Assembly (NCBI GenBank): GCA_036563805.1
Contig: DATCLS010000094.1
Coordinates: 1 to 64,000 of the forward strand
Source of the DNA: DATCLS01 sp036563805
GTDB taxonomy: Bacteria > Actinomycetota > Acidimicrobiia > Acidimicrobiales > VFJN01
DNA length: 64,000 bases
Direction of reading: 5' to 3'
The notes under the pieces are model-generated. The model was not told the DNA's origin, did not search any database, and saw only the letters and a program-made list of their open reading frames with translations. A program made the translations under genes and the position numbers. Below, piece by piece: positions 16,609 through 24,078 of this stretch. The stretch's first letter is position 1. The number at the start of each line of letters is the position of its first letter.

Positions 16609-17319
16609 ATGTTCGGACGCGCGCGAGTGCCCGAGGTGATCCCGCAGCTGTCCCGGGGGAAGCACCGCAGTCCGCGAAAGGGCGCGTGCTTCATGGAGAT
16701 GGCGTCCTATCTGGCGGGCGAGCGGTGGAGCGACCACCCGTCCTGCACCCACCCGCTGCTCGCGGCCCTGGCCCGTCTCGTGAACGACCACACGAGCGAC
16801 GCGGGCCGGAACCAGCTGCTCGACCTCGTCCCCTCCGTCATCGGCCTGACCAGCGACGACCCCAAGGTCGAGGTGGTCATCACCCTGCGGGCCGCCCGGA
16901 CGGCGCTGCCGGTGGCGTCCGCCGACCGCCAGCGGGTCCTGGCGGTGTCGGTGCTGGCCGCCGAGCGCGTGCTGGCCGACCTCGAGGGGCGGCCGGCGGG
17001 CGAGCTGAGCGAGGCCAGCCGGTCCGCGCTCGACCAGGTGCCGCACGCCGCGGCGTGGGCCCGGCGCTTCACCGACACGATGGGGGCCTCACCCCGCGGG
17101 TTCCACCGCCACGGCGCCCCGAACACGGTCCGCCACGCGGTCGTGGGCATCGCCCAGGCCTGCGTGTCCGACCCCGACGCCATCCTCCGCGACCTGCTGG
17201 CCGGGGCCATCGACGACGTGCGGGCGCTCGTCCCGGACGCCGCGCCCCGGGTCGTGCGCGAGCTGCCCCGCACGGCACCGGCGGAGTCGGCGGAGCCGCT
17301 GGCGGCGGCCCGGCCCTAG
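16609..17319 (+). CDS. Conserved hypothetical protein
   Basis: 236 residues from ATG 16609, with GGGGG six bases upstream. I cannot name the family. Visible: an opening MFGRARVPEVIPQL, a striking SPRKGACFMEMASYLAGERWSDHP stretch with conserved-looking Cys, Glu and Trp, then a mostly helical, soluble remainder with many Ala/Arg/Leu. There are no membrane segments and no signal peptide. From memory, the GACFMEMASxLAGERWSDHP signature recurs in actinobacterial hypothetical proteins. It overlaps by four bases the stop end of a small convergent ORF. Confidence 0.65.
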   Translation: MFGRARVPEVIPQLSRGKHRSPRKGACFMEMASYLAGERWSDHPSCTHPLLAALARLVNDHTSDAGRNQLLDLVPSVIGLTSDDPKVEVVITLRAARTALPVASADRQRVLAVSVLAAERVLADLEGRPAGELSEASRSALDQVPHAAAWARRFTDTMGASPRGFHRHGAPNTVRHAVVGIAQACVSDPDAILRDLLAGAIDDVRALVPDAAPRVVRELPRTAPAESAEPLAAARP

Positions 17320-17456
17320 CAGGACTCCGGGCCGTCGGGCGGCTCGTCGAGCAGCTCGGCGACGAACTCGGCCACCGCGTCCACGACCTCGGCGTCGCCC
17401 TCAGGGGGCGGGCCGGGCTCGGGGGCGCCGGGCCGGGTGTCGTCGGGCTCGCACAT
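17316..17456 (-). CDS. Possible 46-residue acidic small protein
   Basis: Starts MCEPDDTRPG, is rich in Pro/Glu/Asp, and ends in a short amphipathic helix (DAVAEFVAELLDEP) with a terminal Cys. No ribosome-binding site is clear. The case for a real gene is regulatory: 37 bp upstream is an 18-bp site (17493-17510) matching, outside its 3-bp centre, one that lies 22 bp in front of the LAL regulator gene. If real, it would be a target of that regulator. Function is unknown. Confidence 0.4.
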   Translation of the reverse strand: MCEPDDTRPGAPEPGPPPEGDAEVVDAVAEFVAELLDEPPDGPESC

Positions 17457-17492
17457 CGGCGTCGCAGGGTACGCAGGGCCGGCGCCCCGGGC

Positions 17493-17510
17493 GTCCGTAG
17501 GCGCTACGTA
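17493..17510 (-). promoter_or_regulatory. LAL operator-like site, copy 1 (TACGTAGnnnCTACGGAC)
   Basis: On the minus strand this reads TACGTAGcgcCTACGGAC. The core CGTAG-n3-CTACG is a palindrome. The same 15 non-spacer bases occur at 20259-20276, just before the LAL regulator start. It lies upstream of the small ORF at 17316-17456 and about 60 bp past the LAL stop codon. Confidence 0.55.
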
Positions 17511-17569
17511 CCCGGGCGGGGCGCGCGACGTCGCCCGGCGCCGAACGGCAGGCCGGGGCCCCGGCGCGC

Positions 17570-20236
17570 CTACCGTCCCAGCGCCTCGGCCAGCTGGTGG
17601 CGGCCCTCGATCATCAGCTTGCGGTACACCCGGCTGAGGTGCGTGTCGACCGTCCGCACCGACAGGTACAGCTCCTCGGCGATCTCGGGGCTGGTCCGGC
17701 CCCGGGCGGCCAGGAGGGCGATCTGGCGCTCGCGGGCGGTGAGCTCGGCGCCGACCGGCAGGTCGGGCTCGAGCGCCGGCGACACCGGATGCCCGCAGGC
17801 CTCGAGCAGCTCGTCGACCCGGCGGGCGGCGGCCGCCGCCGAGGCGCCCCGCCCGTGCCGCCGGTAGGCGTTGGCCGCGGCCCGGTGGGCCTCGGCGGCC
17901 AGCAGGTCGGCGCCGGCCTCCTCCAGCTCGGCCGCCACCGCCCCCAGCGCGCCCGGGTCGTCCTTGGCCCGGGCCAGGGCCCGAGTGTGGCGGGCGGCCA
18001 GGCCGGCGAACGGGCCGTCGACCGCGGCGGCCAGCCGGTCCATGGTCTCGACCGCGTCGGCCGCCCGGCCCAGGCGGACGGCGGCGTGCAGGGCCTCGAC
18101 CGCCAGCGGCTTGGCCACGTGCTCCATGGCGGTCGCCAGCGCCAGGCACTGGCCGGCGGCCTCGTCGACCTCGCCCCGCGCCGCCCGCAGCCAGCAGCGC
18201 GACAGCTCGATGTAGGGCAGCGTCCGGGCGCCCCGGAGGGGGTCGGCGGCGAAGGCGGCGTCGGCGGCGGCCAGGGCCTCCTCGGCGACGCGCAGCTCGC
18301 CGGCGAACACCGCGGCCCGGGCCCGGATGGCCTCGGCCAGCGGCCGCTGGCCGAACCAGTCGGACTCGGCCAGCGCCCGGACCGACCGCTGGAGCTCGGC
18401 CAGGGCGGCGCGGGCCCGGCCCCGCTGCAGCAGGGCCCCGCCCCGGAACCCGGCGAGGATGCCCCGCAGCGACGGCGGCGGGAACTCCAGCTCGACGCCG
18501 AGGCGGTCGGCCGTGAAGGCGTCGAGCTCGCGGATGCGGCCGGCCCAGTACAGGGCCTGGAACCGGGCCATGCGCAGCTGGACGTCGCCCCACGGCACCT
18601 CGTGCCGGTGCTGGCGGGCCGCGGCCAGCACGTCGTCGTCGAGCAGGGCGAGCGAGGCGTCGGGGTGCCCGGCCGCGCCCCGGGCGGTGACGGCCACCGT
18701 GACGGCCCGGATGCGGGCCGGCTCCCCCAGCGCCGGCATGGCCAGCAGCTCGTCGGCCAGCCGCCCGGCCTCGGGGAGCTGGAGCGAGAACATCATCATC
18801 TGCGCCAGGACCGACCGGCACTCCGCCTGCCAGGTGGGGTGGCCGGCCAGCTCGGCGTCGGCGGCCCGCAGCACCGCGAACGCCTCGGTCGACCGGTCGA
18901 GCTGCAGGAACAGGTCGGTGGCGTGCGCCACCGCCACCCGGGCCACGAGCTCGGGCTCGTCGGGCCGCAGCCGGGCCCGGATCGCGGCCGCGTCGTCGAC
19001 GCGCCCCTGGCCGGACAGCGCCTCGGCCACCACCAGGCCGGCGTCGGCCCGGCTGTCGCCGCCGGCGGCCCGGGCCAGACGCTCGGCCAGCTGGTGGTCG
19101 AGCCGCCCCAGCGCCTCGCGGGCCAGGCCGAGCAGCTGATCGGGGTCTCCGGGGCTCCCCGAATCGAGCCGCCACGTGGCCAGCCGCAGTCGGTCGAAGC
19201 CGTCGAGGCGGCCGGGCCACCGCTCCAGGTCCTCCACCGCCTCGACGAGGCGCCGCAGCAGGGTGCGGCGGCGCATCCGCGGGAGCGCCCCCGCCAGGAC
19301 CTCGCCGTAGAGCGGGTGGGCGACCTGGACCAGCGTGGTGCGGTCGACGTCGGCCACCTCGACGAGCCCGCGGTCCTCCAGCGCCTCGAGGTCGGCGGCG
19401 TCGGCCACCCGCTCGATGGCGTCGAGCGGGACCTGCTCGCCCAGCGCCACCATCTCCAGCACCTCGCGGGCCTCGGGCGTCAGCAGGCGCAGCCGCTCCT
19501 CGACCAGCTCGCGCAGGCGGGCCTGCGGCTCGTCGGGCAGCACGATCCGCCCACCCTCGCCGGCCTCCCGGCGCTCGACCGCCGCCGTGACCAGCTCACG
19601 CACGAACAGGGGGTTGCCGCGGCTGAGCCGCCAGATCCGCTCGAGCAGCGAGGCCGGCACGGCGTCGCCCAGGATGGCCAGGACCAGCTCCTCGGTGGCG
19701 TCGCGGCCGAGCGGCGCCACGTCGATGCGGGTGACCAGCTCGTCCTTCCACAGGGCGTTGAGGCCGAAGGGCAGCGGCTCGTGGGTCCGCACGCCGATGA
19801 GCACCCGCGTCGGCGACTGCGTCACCGCCAGGTGGAGCAGCGCCACCGACAGGTTGTCGAGCAGGTGGGCGTCGTCGACCGCCAGCAGCAGGCCGGGCCC
19901 GTCGCCCCCGGGCGCCCGCTCGCGCAGGCGGGCCAGCGCCAGGTGGAGCAGGTCGGCGCGCTCGTGGACCTCGTGGTCGTCGGCGGGCCCACCGGCCGGC
20001 GCCAGCAGGTGTGACAGCGACCCCAGCGGGATCGTCCGGGCCGCCTCGGTGGCCCGGACCCACTCGACCGCGCCCCCAGCCTCCCGCCAGGCCGTCACGG
20101 CCTCACCCACCAGGCGGGTCTTGCCCACGCCGGCCTCGCCGAACACGGCCACGCCCCGCGACCGGCGCGCCGTCAGCTGGCGCTGCAGCTCCGCCACCTC
20201 TGCCTCCCGCCCGACGAGCGGCCAACGCGTGACCAC
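17570..20236 (-). CDS. LAL-type LuxR family transcriptional regulator
   Basis: About 888 residues from GTG 20236, chosen because it opens directly into RWPLVGREAEVAELQRQL. The N-terminal AAA/STAND ATPase has the Walker A GEAGVGKTR (about 35) and Walker B LLLAVDDAHLLD. A long helical, TPR-like middle follows, then a C-terminal LuxR helix-turn-helix (LTARERQIALLAARGRTSPEIAEELYLSVRTVDTHL, last 65 residues). Such proteins are ATP-dependent activators that sense a ligand or protein through the middle region. The 18-bp palindromic site 22 bp upstream suggests autoregulation. Confidence 0.9.
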   Translation of the reverse strand: MVTRWPLVGREAEVAELQRQLTARRSRGVAVFGEAGVGKTRLVGEAVTAWREAGGAVEWVRATEAARTIPLGSLSHLLAPAGGPADDHEVHERADLLHLALARLRERAPGGDGPGLLLAVDDAHLLDNLSVALLHLAVTQSPTRVLIGVRTHEPLPFGLNALWKDELVTRIDVAPLGRDATEELVLAILGDAVPASLLERIWRLSRGNPLFVRELVTAAVERREAGEGGRIVLPDEPQARLRELVEERLRLLTPEAREVLEMVALGEQVPLDAIERVADAADLEALEDRGLVEVADVDRTTLVQVAHPLYGEVLAGALPRMRRRTLLRRLVEAVEDLERWPGRLDGFDRLRLATWRLDSGSPGDPDQLLGLAREALGRLDHQLAERLARAAGGDSRADAGLVVAEALSGQGRVDDAAAIRARLRPDEPELVARVAVAHATDLFLQLDRSTEAFAVLRAADAELAGHPTWQAECRSVLAQMMMFSLQLPEAGRLADELLAMPALGEPARIRAVTVAVTARGAAGHPDASLALLDDDVLAAARQHRHEVPWGDVQLRMARFQALYWAGRIRELDAFTADRLGVELEFPPPSLRGILAGFRGGALLQRGRARAALAELQRSVRALAESDWFGQRPLAEAIRARAAVFAGELRVAEEALAAADAAFAADPLRGARTLPYIELSRCWLRAARGEVDEAAGQCLALATAMEHVAKPLAVEALHAAVRLGRAADAVETMDRLAAAVDGPFAGLAARHTRALARAKDDPGALGAVAAELEEAGADLLAAEAHRAAANAYRRHGRGASAAAAARRVDELLEACGHPVSPALEPDLPVGAELTARERQIALLAARGRTSPEIAEELYLSVRTVDTHLSRVYRKLMIEGRHQLAEALGR

Positions 20237-20258
20237 GCAGGAGATCGTACGCGGGGAA

Positions 20259-20276
20259 TACGTAGGTGCTACGGAC
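20259..20276 (+). promoter_or_regulatory. LAL operator-like site, copy 2 (TACGTAGnnnCTACGGAC)
   Basis: TACGTAGgtgCTACGGAC, identical to the 17493-17510 site except for the 3-bp centre. It sits 22-40 bp upstream of the LAL start codon, where a bound protein would affect transcription. The two sites are in opposite orientations and flank the gene. Confidence 0.55.
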
Positions 20277-20399
20277 TCGCTCGGGCCGCCGGTTCCGTAC
20301 CGTTCTCTCCGACGGCTGCGCACCCCACCTCACCCGGAGCGCAGACGTAACCCGGCGCGGGGAGTCGGAGGGAGCGGGCGGGCCCCTCCGGCTCTCCGG

Positions 20400-20430
20400 C
20401 TGCGATCCGACCTGCGGCGGCGGATCGCAG
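20400..20430. repeat. Perfect 10-bp hairpin
   Basis: CTGCGATCCG (20400-20409) pairs exactly with CGGATCGCAG (20421-20430) across an 11-nt loop. It is the first of three hairpins within 140 bp, in a region with no protein-coding gene. Confidence 0.6.
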
Positions 20431-20431
20431 C

Positions 20432-20478
20432 CGGGAGGGTCCCGGGCGTCGCTCCAGAGGGCGGCTGGGACCCTCCCG
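20432..20478. repeat. Perfect 12-bp hairpin
   Basis: CGGGAGGGTCCC (20432-20443) pairs with GGGACCCTCCCG (20467-20478) across 23 nt. It begins one base after the preceding hairpin, so the two would stack in an RNA or form a cruciform pair in DNA. Confidence 0.6.
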
Positions 20479-20520
20479 CGCTTGCCCCTGTGTGAAAGCG
20501 CGGCCCGCAAAGCGTGATAA

Positions 20521-20538
20521 CGCGGCCAGGGGGCCGCG
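20521..20538. repeat. Perfect 7-bp hairpin
   Basis: CGCGGCC (20521-20527) and GGCCGCG (20532-20538) with a 4-nt loop. It is the third hairpin of the cluster and is compact enough to act as a terminator on either strand, though no T-run follows. Confidence 0.5.
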
Positions 20539-20914
20539 CGAGCAGCCCCCTTCACCGTGTATATCCGATTGTATGAACCCGGGCCGCTTCCACGTGCGCA
20601 CCGAAATCGGTTGGGAGAACACGGCTATGACGCGCGGCTGGCTTTGACCGGCACCGAGGCGTTCCCGGTGAGTCTCGCGTTGGTCAAATCAGCCCGGCTC
20701 GCCGGTCGGCGTCGTAGTCCAGTTCTTGCTGGTCGGCCGCCGGGTCGCGGCCCGGGGAGCTCTCGGTAGGCGGTACCTCGGGACCGCCACTATTCAGTCA
20801 GGCGGTGAACGCTCCACATGCCCAAAGCCCATCGCGGATGCCTCCGTTCGATGGCTGGCACAAACGCTGCACCTCTGATACTGCGCTTACAGGATAGCCC
20901 CGTCAAGGTCCAGT

Positions 20915-21877
20915 TCAGAGCCTCGACGCAACCTTTTCAACGAAGAGAGTGAGGCTCCGCCACCCTTCGTCGATGGGCATCCCGCCCACCAACGGGTGCA
21001 ACGCGAACGAGGCGTCCGGCCCCAGCGCGACGCACTCGTCCGGGGTGAGGATCCGGTAGATGCCCTCGGCCCGCAGCTCCTCGACGGTCGTGGCGTGGGA
21101 GTGGACCGCCGAGCTGACGTCCGGCGTCTGCCACTGGGCGTAGGTCGTGGCCTCGTGCAGGAAGTACTGCCCGAGCGTCGCCCACGCCTCGTCGGGGTCC
21201 TCGTGGACGAACACGTGCCAGAAATCGGCGGCCGGCATGAAGCAGAAACCCTGCGTGCCCTGCTTCTCGCACTGCTCGTAGTAGTAGGCCTCGAGCTCGG
21301 GGATGTTGGCGGCGGTGGAGAACCCGAGCCCGAGGCGGGCCGCCCGCCGGGCCGCCGGCTTGGACGTGCCACCGACCATCAGCAGGCTCTGGGCCGCGGT
21401 GAGCGGCTTCGGGGTCACCCGGACCGTCGTCTCGCGGTAGGTGAAGGGCTCGCCGGTCCACGCCTGGAGGATGGCCTCGAGCGCCTCGTCCATGAGCTTG
21501 CCCCGCTCCGAGAAGCTCTTGCCGTGCTGGGCGTACTCCTCGGGCCGGTAACCGAGGCCGGCGATCACGCTGAGCCGCCCGCCGCTGGCCAGGTCGAGCA
21601 CCGCGATGTCCTCAGCGATGCGCAGCGGGTCGTGCAGGGGTACGAGCAGGGCGGAGATCGAGACGGCGATGCGCGGGCAGCGCCCGAAGATCAGGCCGGC
21701 CGTGACGAGCGGCGACGGGCTCCAGCCGTTGTCGGCGCCGTGGTGCTCCTCGAGCGTCACGACGTCGAACCCGTGCTCGTCGGCGTAGGCGGCCATGTCG
21801 ATCGACGCCTGGTAGCGGGACGCCATCTCCCGGGGCTCGATGCCCGGCTGGACCTGGTTGAAGCGGATGACCTTCAT
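20915..21877 (-). CDS. LLM-class flavin-dependent oxidoreductase
   Basis: 320 residues from ATG 21877 (AGGGGGAG five bases upstream). It is a TIM-barrel, luciferase-like enzyme using FMN or F420. Typical segments are FDVVTLEEHHGADNGWSPSP, ISALLVPLHDPLRIAEDIAVLDLASGGR, GLGYRPEEY and LLMVGGTSKPAARRAARLG. Enzymes of this class hydroxylate or oxidise hydrophobic ketones, alcohols and terpenoids in actinobacteria; cofactor and substrate cannot be decided here. A GAAAC-n2-GTTTC palindrome lies 37 bp upstream of the start. Confidence 0.87.
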   Translation of the reverse strand: MKVIRFNQVQPGIEPREMASRYQASIDMAAYADEHGFDVVTLEEHHGADNGWSPSPLVTAGLIFGRCPRIAVSISALLVPLHDPLRIAEDIAVLDLASGGRLSVIAGLGYRPEEYAQHGKSFSERGKLMDEALEAILQAWTGEPFTYRETTVRVTPKPLTAAQSLLMVGGTSKPAARRAARLGLGFSTAANIPELEAYYYEQCEKQGTQGFCFMPAADFWHVFVHEDPDEAWATLGQYFLHEATTYAQWQTPDVSSAVHSHATTVEELRAEGIYRILTPDECVALGPDASFALHPLVGGMPIDEGWRSLTLFVEKVASRL

Positions 21878-21914
21878 GCTCCCCCTCTGCGGCTCGCTCC
21901 CGACCGCACGCTAG

Positions 21915-21926
21915 CGAAACACGTTT
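21915..21926. promoter_or_regulatory. GAAAC-n2-GTTTC palindrome upstream of LLM gene
   Basis: Perfect 12-bp inverted repeat 37-49 bp upstream of the LLM start at 21877. The half-site spacing is like that of TetR operators of the KstR type, but the half-sites differ. It is a likely repressor site. Confidence 0.45.
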
Positions 21927-22167
21927 CACTCCGCAGGGGCGGAGGACCGCCGCCGGGACCGTCCTCGCTCCGCCGGGCCGAACCGGCGGCCGTCGGACCG
22001 TCGCCGCCGGGCACGTCGAGGGACGGGCCGGGGTGCGGACCCGACCCGTCCCTCGACGGGGTGGAGATGCGACGCCCGGCGAACGGGCGACCCCTCCGGC
22101 CCGGTCCGAGCCCTCGGGCCGGCCCGGCCCGTCCGCCACCTACTCGCGGGCGCCCGTTCGTGGGCGC

Positions 22168-22330
22168 CTACTCCTGGGCGACGAACGCCATCACGAGGCC
22201 CATCTGGTCGTTCACGGGCTCCGGCATGTCGTAGTAGGAGCATGTGGCCGGTGCTCCAGCCCAGCTGGTGGCCGCCGCCGTCGACCAGGTCGTCGTGGTG
22301 GTGTCGTGGCTGCCGTGGTGACCGCCACCC
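22168..22330 (-). pseudogene. Possible gene remnant (3' end)
   Basis: In the 470-bp gap between two minus-strand genes, one minus frame ending at TAG 22168-22170 closes with a protein-like MPEPVNDQMGLVMAFVAQE. The sensible sequence just before it (DLVDGGGHQLGWSTGHML) lies in a neighbouring frame. This looks like the frameshifted end of a decayed gene of unknown family. The evidence is only reading quality and codon use. I see nothing else in 21927-22345. Confidence 0.25.
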
Positions 22331-22345
22331 GGGACTGTCGGGCGG

Positions 22346-23455
22346 TCAGGCGGGCGGCGTGTAGCCGTCCGTGAGACCGGTGAGGCCCGTCGGCTCGTGG
22401 GGGCCGAAGGCGAGCTGCTCGAGCACGCCCATGCCGGCGCGGTCGCCCATCCGCACCCGGCACAGGGTCTGGACGTGGATCGACGCCGGGTCCTCGGGCG
22501 GGAAGTCGTCGAGCGCGATCGAGTCGCCGCCGACCTCCAGCTCGCCGTGGTTGGAGCCGTGGGAGAAGTGCGGGTGCAGGTACCCGATCCCCCGCATCCG
22601 GAACGAGTAGAGCCGCTCGAACGCGATGGGCGGCAGGGCCGTGCCGTCCTTGCGGTGGAGCGTCACGGTGGCCGACGCCATCTCGCGCCGGCCCGGCAGC
22701 CACGCCACCTCCACGTCGCTGCGGCCCAGGTGCTCGGGCTCGGACGTGTCGGGCAGGGGCGGCACGAGCAGCGCCTGCTCCAGCCACCGCTCGCCGTCGG
22801 CGTGCTCGAACAGCGCCAGGTGGGTGCAGAGGTCGTCGAAGTGGAGCGGCGCCCACAGCCAGAACACCTGCATGGGCCCCGGCGGGAAGTTGGTGGGCGC
22901 CTGCTGGCCCACGCCCCGCACGCCCCACGACCGGTCGCGGGTGGCCCAGGTGGTGGCGGCGTCGAGCTCCAGCGTCACGCCGGTGGGCAGCGTGATCGTC
23001 CCCTCCCACGTCCCCCACTGGGTGAGGCGGGTGTAGTCCATGATCGGGACGTTGTGGCGCACGAGCCGCTGCCGGGGCTCCTCCACCGGTGCGGTGCGGG
23101 CCCGGAACGTGACGTCCGCGGTCAGGCCCCGGTCGTTGTCGGACACGACGTAGCGCAGCGTCCGCAGCGGCTCGACGACCTCGATCCGCAGGGGCCCGAC
23201 GACGGTGGCCCGGTCGGTGGGCATGAGCCCCGAGGCGAGCACCGAGTGCTGCACGCCGTCGTGGACGACGCTGAAGGCGCCGTCGACCACGCCCCGGTTC
23301 GGGTAGTGGCCCATCGCCGCGCCGAGGAAGAAGCTGCCGTCGCGGGCGTAGCCGTTGAACCAGTAGCGGTCGTAGTGGTTGGGGTCGCCCGAGACCGTCT
23401 GGGCGATGGGCGCCGGCGTCTGGTGGATCGGGTAGTCGTCGAACGGGGTCAGCAT
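22346..23455 (-). CDS. Lipocalin-like (CrtC/tocopherol-cyclase-like, DUF7064/7065-type) protein
   Basis: 369 residues from ATG 23455, soluble, and rich in beta strands with many Trp/Tyr/His. It opens MLTPFDDYPIHQTPAPIAQ, then NHYDRYWFNGYARDGSFFLGAAMG and a second half with RSWGVRG...FWLWAPLHFDDLCTH. The RSWGxR and W-rich pattern fits the double-lipocalin fold of hydroxyneurosporene-synthase-like proteins, which bind or hydrate terpenoids. The DUF numbers are from memory. Placed among LLM and F420 enzymes, it may bind a hydrophobic catabolic intermediate. Confidence 0.6.
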   Translation of the reverse strand: MLTPFDDYPIHQTPAPIAQTVSGDPNHYDRYWFNGYARDGSFFLGAAMGHYPNRGVVDGAFSVVHDGVQHSVLASGLMPTDRATVVGPLRIEVVEPLRTLRYVVSDNDRGLTADVTFRARTAPVEEPRQRLVRHNVPIMDYTRLTQWGTWEGTITLPTGVTLELDAATTWATRDRSWGVRGVGQQAPTNFPPGPMQVFWLWAPLHFDDLCTHLALFEHADGERWLEQALLVPPLPDTSEPEHLGRSDVEVAWLPGRREMASATVTLHRKDGTALPPIAFERLYSFRMRGIGYLHPHFSHGSNHGELEVGGDSIALDDFPPEDPASIHVQTLCRVRMGDRAGMGVLEQLAFGPHEPTGLTGLTDGYTPPA

Positions 23456-23486
23456 CCGTGGACCGCCGGGCCGGGTCCGCCGCGGC

Positions 23487-23963
23487 CTACGCCGGGCGCC
23501 GCTCCACCAGCCGGACGAGCGGGATCTGCCGCTCGCAGCGCGTCTGGTAGTCGGCGTACCAGGGCCGGTCGGCGATCAGCGCCGCCCACGTCCGCTCGCG
23601 GTCCTCGCCCTCCAGAACCTCGAACGACGCCCAGAAGGCGCCCTCCCGCACCCGCACGTGGACCTCGGGGTTGGCGTTCCGGTCGGTGCCGTTCAAGTAC
23701 CACGCGGGGTGCTGGGGCGCGCCGGAGAACGAGGCGACGACGATGCGGTGCCCGTCGGGGTCGCGCCAGAACGGCAGCGCCACCTTGTGCTCGCGGCCGG
23801 TGCGCCGGCCCTTGGTGGTCAGCACGACGTGCTGCATGCCGGCCGGCGTCCACACCGCCTCGTCGTCGCTGGCCTCCATGGCGGCGACGTGCTGCCGGCT
23901 GATCCCCGGGATCTCGCTCCGCGGCGGCTCGACGAACGGCTCGGCGCTCTGGCTCTCGGTCAC
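23487..23963 (-). CDS. F420H2-dependent (Ddn-like) nitroreductase-family oxidoreductase
   Basis: 158 residues from GTG 23963, with GGAGGGG seven bases upstream. It has the split-barrel deazaflavin-dependent signature HVVLTTKGRRTGREHKVALPFW and the downstream PAWYLNGTDRNANPEVHVRV. This is the FDOR-A/Ddn group, whose members reduce quinones, nitroaromatics or enones with F420H2 at the membrane. It lies 32 bp upstream of the lipocalin-like gene on the same strand and divergent from the LLM gene at 24079. Confidence 0.85.
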   Translation of the reverse strand: MTESQSAEPFVEPPRSEIPGISRQHVAAMEASDDEAVWTPAGMQHVVLTTKGRRTGREHKVALPFWRDPDGHRIVVASFSGAPQHPAWYLNGTDRNANPEVHVRVREGAFWASFEVLEGEDRERTWAALIADRPWYADYQTRCERQIPLVRLVERRPA

Positions 23964-24078
23964 TCGGAGTCCCCTCCCTGGTCTCCTGGCCCTCGCTCCG
24001 GTCACGGTAGCGCGACTAGAACTGAAGTCCAGTCCGAGTAGCTTTGTCCCGTCACGCCACCGACCGGAGGGGCACCCG
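23964..24078. promoter_or_regulatory. Divergent promoter region, Ddn-like / LLM
   Basis: 115 bp separates divergent starts. An imperfect inverted repeat ACTAGAACTgaAGTCCAGT sits near 24014-24032, inside an AT-richer patch. Its AGAAC half resembles the operators at 32356 and 36677, so a shared TetR-type regulator is possible. Confidence 0.35.

Larger units (their letters stand above)
20237..20914. other. 678-bp non-coding stretch with hairpins
   Basis: I find no convincing gene here on either strand; codon bias is lost and AT-richer patches appear (GTGTATATCC at about 20557). It lies downstream of the LLM gene and upstream of the LAL gene. It contains the second LAL-type site and three perfect hairpins listed separately. 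A small RNA or the remains of a lost gene would both fit. Confidence 0.5.

Noticed and set aside
17493..20276. Insertion sequence bounded by 18-bp inverted repeats
   Set aside because: The inside is a LAL regulator, not a transposase, no target duplication is visible, and the sites are themselves palindromes as expected of operators.
20300..20914. tRNA or known riboswitch in the hairpin region
   Set aside because: No cloverleaf, no TPsiC-like loop and no CCA end; the stems do not match any riboswitch I can recognise.
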